This document shows positions 63,001 through 64,000 of a stretch of 64,000 nt of DNA, one piece after another (position 1 is the first letter of the stretch; each line of letters begins with the position of its first letter). Both the position numbers and the translations under genes were made by a program. Origin of the DNA: Bacteroidota bacterium (lineage in GTDB: Bacteria > Bacteroidota > Bacteroidia > B-17B0 > Aurantibacillaceae); the NCBI GenBank assembly GCA_023251755.1, contig JAHEYF010000007.1:40920-104919 (forward strand), in the 5' to 3' direction. The notes beneath the pieces are model-generated. The model saw only the letters and a list, made by a program, of their open reading frames with translations, had not been told where the DNA came from and ran no database searches.

Positions 63001-64000
63001 CAAAGGCAACTGAGCCATACGACACAGCAGGCGACTGATCGGGCAAATAAACCAAAGGAATATTATTAATACCAATGGTGCGATCGCTGACAGCATTTGC
63101 CGTTCCCGCCAGTGCCAGTTTAAAATTTGGAGAAGAGGTGCCAATACCTACTTTACCGGTAGAAAGTGTATTACCCGAACCTAAACCCGTTGCATAAATA
63201 AGGTTACCAATATCCAATTGGTTATCGCTGGTCTGAGAAATTCCATTGTATACATCGTTCCCGATAATAATGTTGTTGGAACCGGTGGTAATACCAACTG
63301 AGGCTGTAGAAAATGCCCCTAAAAAAATATTTTTAGCCCCCGTTGTCACATCATAACCGGCTTTGAAACCAAGTGCAGCATTATTACTTCCTAAGTTACC
63401 ACCACCACCAATGGTTTTGTCGAGTGAATATTTACCAACGGCGGTGTTATTGCTTCCAACCGTATTCGATTCCAATGCGTATACGCCCACTGCCGTGTTA
63501 TTGCTTCCGGAAGTGTTCAGGTAAAGCGATTGAAAACCAAGTCCAAGGTTGTTGTTTCCTGTCAGGTTTCCTTCTAAGGCATCCATACCAATCGCGGTGT
63601 TGTATTTTCCTTCTCCGCTTTGTCCGGGAGTTAATTTTCTTAATCCGTTTCCCAAAGCAAGGGAGCCGTTAAGGCTTACCTGGTCTGCTAAATACAACAT
63701 AGGAAAAGCGTTGATACCCAGGGTGCGATCCGCAATAGAAGAAGTCCCGGTAAGTTCTAATTTATAGGAAGGATTACTGTTTCCTATTCCCACATTGCCG
63801 GTGTTATTGTTATATATATTATTTCCTGCGCTTGTCCATTGAGAAGATCCACCGCTTCCCGGAGTCTGCCAGCTTGCCAGCCCGTTTGCATCAGATGTTA
63901 AGATTTTTCCGGAACCCTGTGTACCGTCGGTAATTTTTACATTGCCGATTATATCAAGCTTTGCCACCGGGCTGCTTGTTCCAATACCCATAGCTGCCCC
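60074..64000 (-). CDS. YadA-head-like repeat surface protein (5' end outside window)
   Basis: The reading frame is open to the right edge (codons before the first visible Met at 63991 continue upstream), so at least 1308 residues. It consists of Gly/Asn/Thr/Ser-rich repeats of the form [12 protein letters not shown] (for example [27 protein letters not shown]), the left-handed head repeat of trimeric adhesins, arranged in longer duplicated blocks; the segment [20 protein letters not shown] occurs twice. C-terminal ~110 residues form a beta-sandwich ending FNYMVIE, not a membrane anchor and not a T9SS YPNP domain. Phage-tail-fibre-like or adhesin-like; likely trimeric. Confidence 0.8.
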   Translation of the reverse strand, partial: GAAMGIGTSSPVAKLDIIGNVKITDGTQGSGKILTSDANGLASWQTPGSGGSSQWTSAGNNIYNNNTGNVGIGNSNPSYKLELTGTSSIADRTLGINAFPMLYLADQVSLNGSLALGNGLRKLTPGQSGEGKYNTAIGMDALEGNLTGNNNLGLGFQSLYLNTSGSNNTAVGVYALESNTVGSNNTAVGKYSLDKTIGGGGNLGSNNAALGFKAGYDVTTGAKNIFLGAFSTASVGITTGSNNIIIGNDVYNGISQTSDNQLDIGNLIYATGLGSGNTLSTGKVGIGTSSPNFKLALAGTANAVSDRTIGINNIPLVYLPDQSPAVSYGSVAFGNGLTHLSSSASLYSTAVGIEALMANTAGTSNTAVGFQALFSNTSGNDNTAMGTNALRGNNGTTAPQGSYNSAFGKDVMWSNTTGYKNTAMGHTALGLNTTGFNNTANGYEVLSQNTSGNYNTAMGYHAGLDVTTGSSNVFIGAFTTSSVGVTTGSNNILIGNDVYNGLSQAGSNQLNIGNLVFATGLGTGNNLSAGSVGIGVASPAQKLDVSGNVKFSGALMPAGSAGTSGQVLTSAGPGAAPTWQAAATNSGWNLTGNSGATAGTNFVGTTDANDLSFKTNNVQKILLGAGDPGTLTFYGSAAPLSANKLRVKITADGRIENFDDGQGTFLGNGAGLNDNEANDNRNTLIGYHAGMNGYGVGPGFSGNVAVGAHSLEANVEGSANTAVGSTSLQHTVGNGGSVTSTGARNCAFGNSTLDLNTTGSRNAAYGTNALQWNTTGSDNVALGEEAGMGKNAPWTNANGTGNANTFLGAYSAPGTNTQLNNATAIGAFSTVTADNSLVLGSINGINGATANVKVGIGTTAPSEILDVAGNVKFSGALMPGASAGTSGQVLTSAGPGAAPTWQAAAVSGVTSVTASAPLSATVGSSPVISLSGIVTGANGGTGVNNGANTLTISSNATVSGTNTGDQTNITGNAGTATALQTARTINGTSFNGTANINITPAIANGGTGQTALGTSLQVLRTNAAATATEWATIAGGGDMVLASAQTVTGAKTFGAAGNVGKLILAGSTSGTTVLNAAAVAGAGTITLPTGTQTLASLAGTETFTNKTLTAPVLTTPALGTPSSGVATNLTGLPLTTGVTGTLGVANGGTGAAAFTQGSIVFAGASGTYTQSNANLFWDNTNSRLGIGTATPSTNSKLHVKNGHFRSEQTTIPAVSPTTTNGIGVTPVTAAGSSDSKGTIVTTGTNNGTNTVLTLVFNMAYAVAPTVVITPANAAAQACTFFVTSTTTTFLLNFKGGGASPLFNYMVIE

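Noticed and set aside
1..64000. tRNA, rRNA or SRP RNA genes
   Set aside because: I looked in the gaps for cloverleaf arms and rRNA-like conserved text and saw none; a covariance-model search would settle it.

Overview
The window looks like a chromosomal segment of a Bacteroidota bacterium, probably from the Chitinophagales/Cytophagales/Sphingobacteriales side rather than gut Bacteroides. Reasons: several secreted proteins end in a type IX secretion (T9SS) type-A sorting domain (C-terminal YPNPT followed by an extended tail); DUF4293, an M16 protease, FG-GAP/UnbV and YD-repeat (RHS) giants are typical; Shine-Dalgarno sequences are not evident; and good upstream matches to the Bacteroidota promoter (TTTG, 18-21 bases, TAnnTTTG) precede valS and rpsP. 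No rRNA, tRNA, CRISPR array, transposase or integrase was found.

Layout. 1-36 kb is a mosaic of short operons on both strands, mostly housekeeping: a kinase-aminotransferase fusion cut by the window edge; a minus-strand group of secreted proteins (Kelch/T9SS, a methyltransferase-ankyrin fusion, an unknown secreted protein); a glycosyltransferase; an M16 protease; ffh; folD; a 7TM-DISM/SpoIIE-phosphatase receptor; an acyltransferase; murQ; a YbjN protein; miaE; valS; a tandem universal stress protein; rpsP-rimM; a TrmN6-type methyltransferase; mltG; a class IV aminotransferase; a cyclophilin; mnmA with an overlapping MORN-repeat gene; YihY; a 3-hydroxybutyrate-dehydrogenase-like SDR; an MMPL/RND exporter; Nudix; DUF4293; and a SET-domain protein.

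From 36.5 to 64 kb every well-supported gene is on the minus strand, and apart from the SET protein each has a signal peptide or lipobox, or (at the window edge) looks like part of a surface protein: a 1061-residue Asp-box beta-propeller with T9SS tail, a collagen-like lipoprotein, then a tightly packed four-gene unit (56931 down to 41436): lipoprotein, a 2292-residue SpvB/RHS-like giant, a LolA-like protein and a 2423-residue RHS giant with RHS core and a variable A+T-rich C-terminal tip. Upstream lie a 1002-residue FG-GAP/UnbV protein and a YadA-head-like repeat protein running off the window. The four-gene unit is the best candidate for an under-described system: I read it as a two-part, Sec-exported RHS shell with its own accessory proteins. 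That function is inference.

The second striking layer is in the gaps. Many intergenic spaces in 7-36 kb are built from a few low-complexity word families that recur, often as imperfect inverted repeats: GTTTATTCG-type, TCTCAATACTAATA-type, GCGCCTTTG/CTCTGTG-type, AAAGTTAAAAG-type and GTAGCAAGTA-type. One such word tract appears to have entered the valS reading frame and another overlaps the 3' end of the Nudix gene. Start codons were moved inward wherever the longest frame began at TTG/GTG inside such repeats or before an obvious signal peptide.
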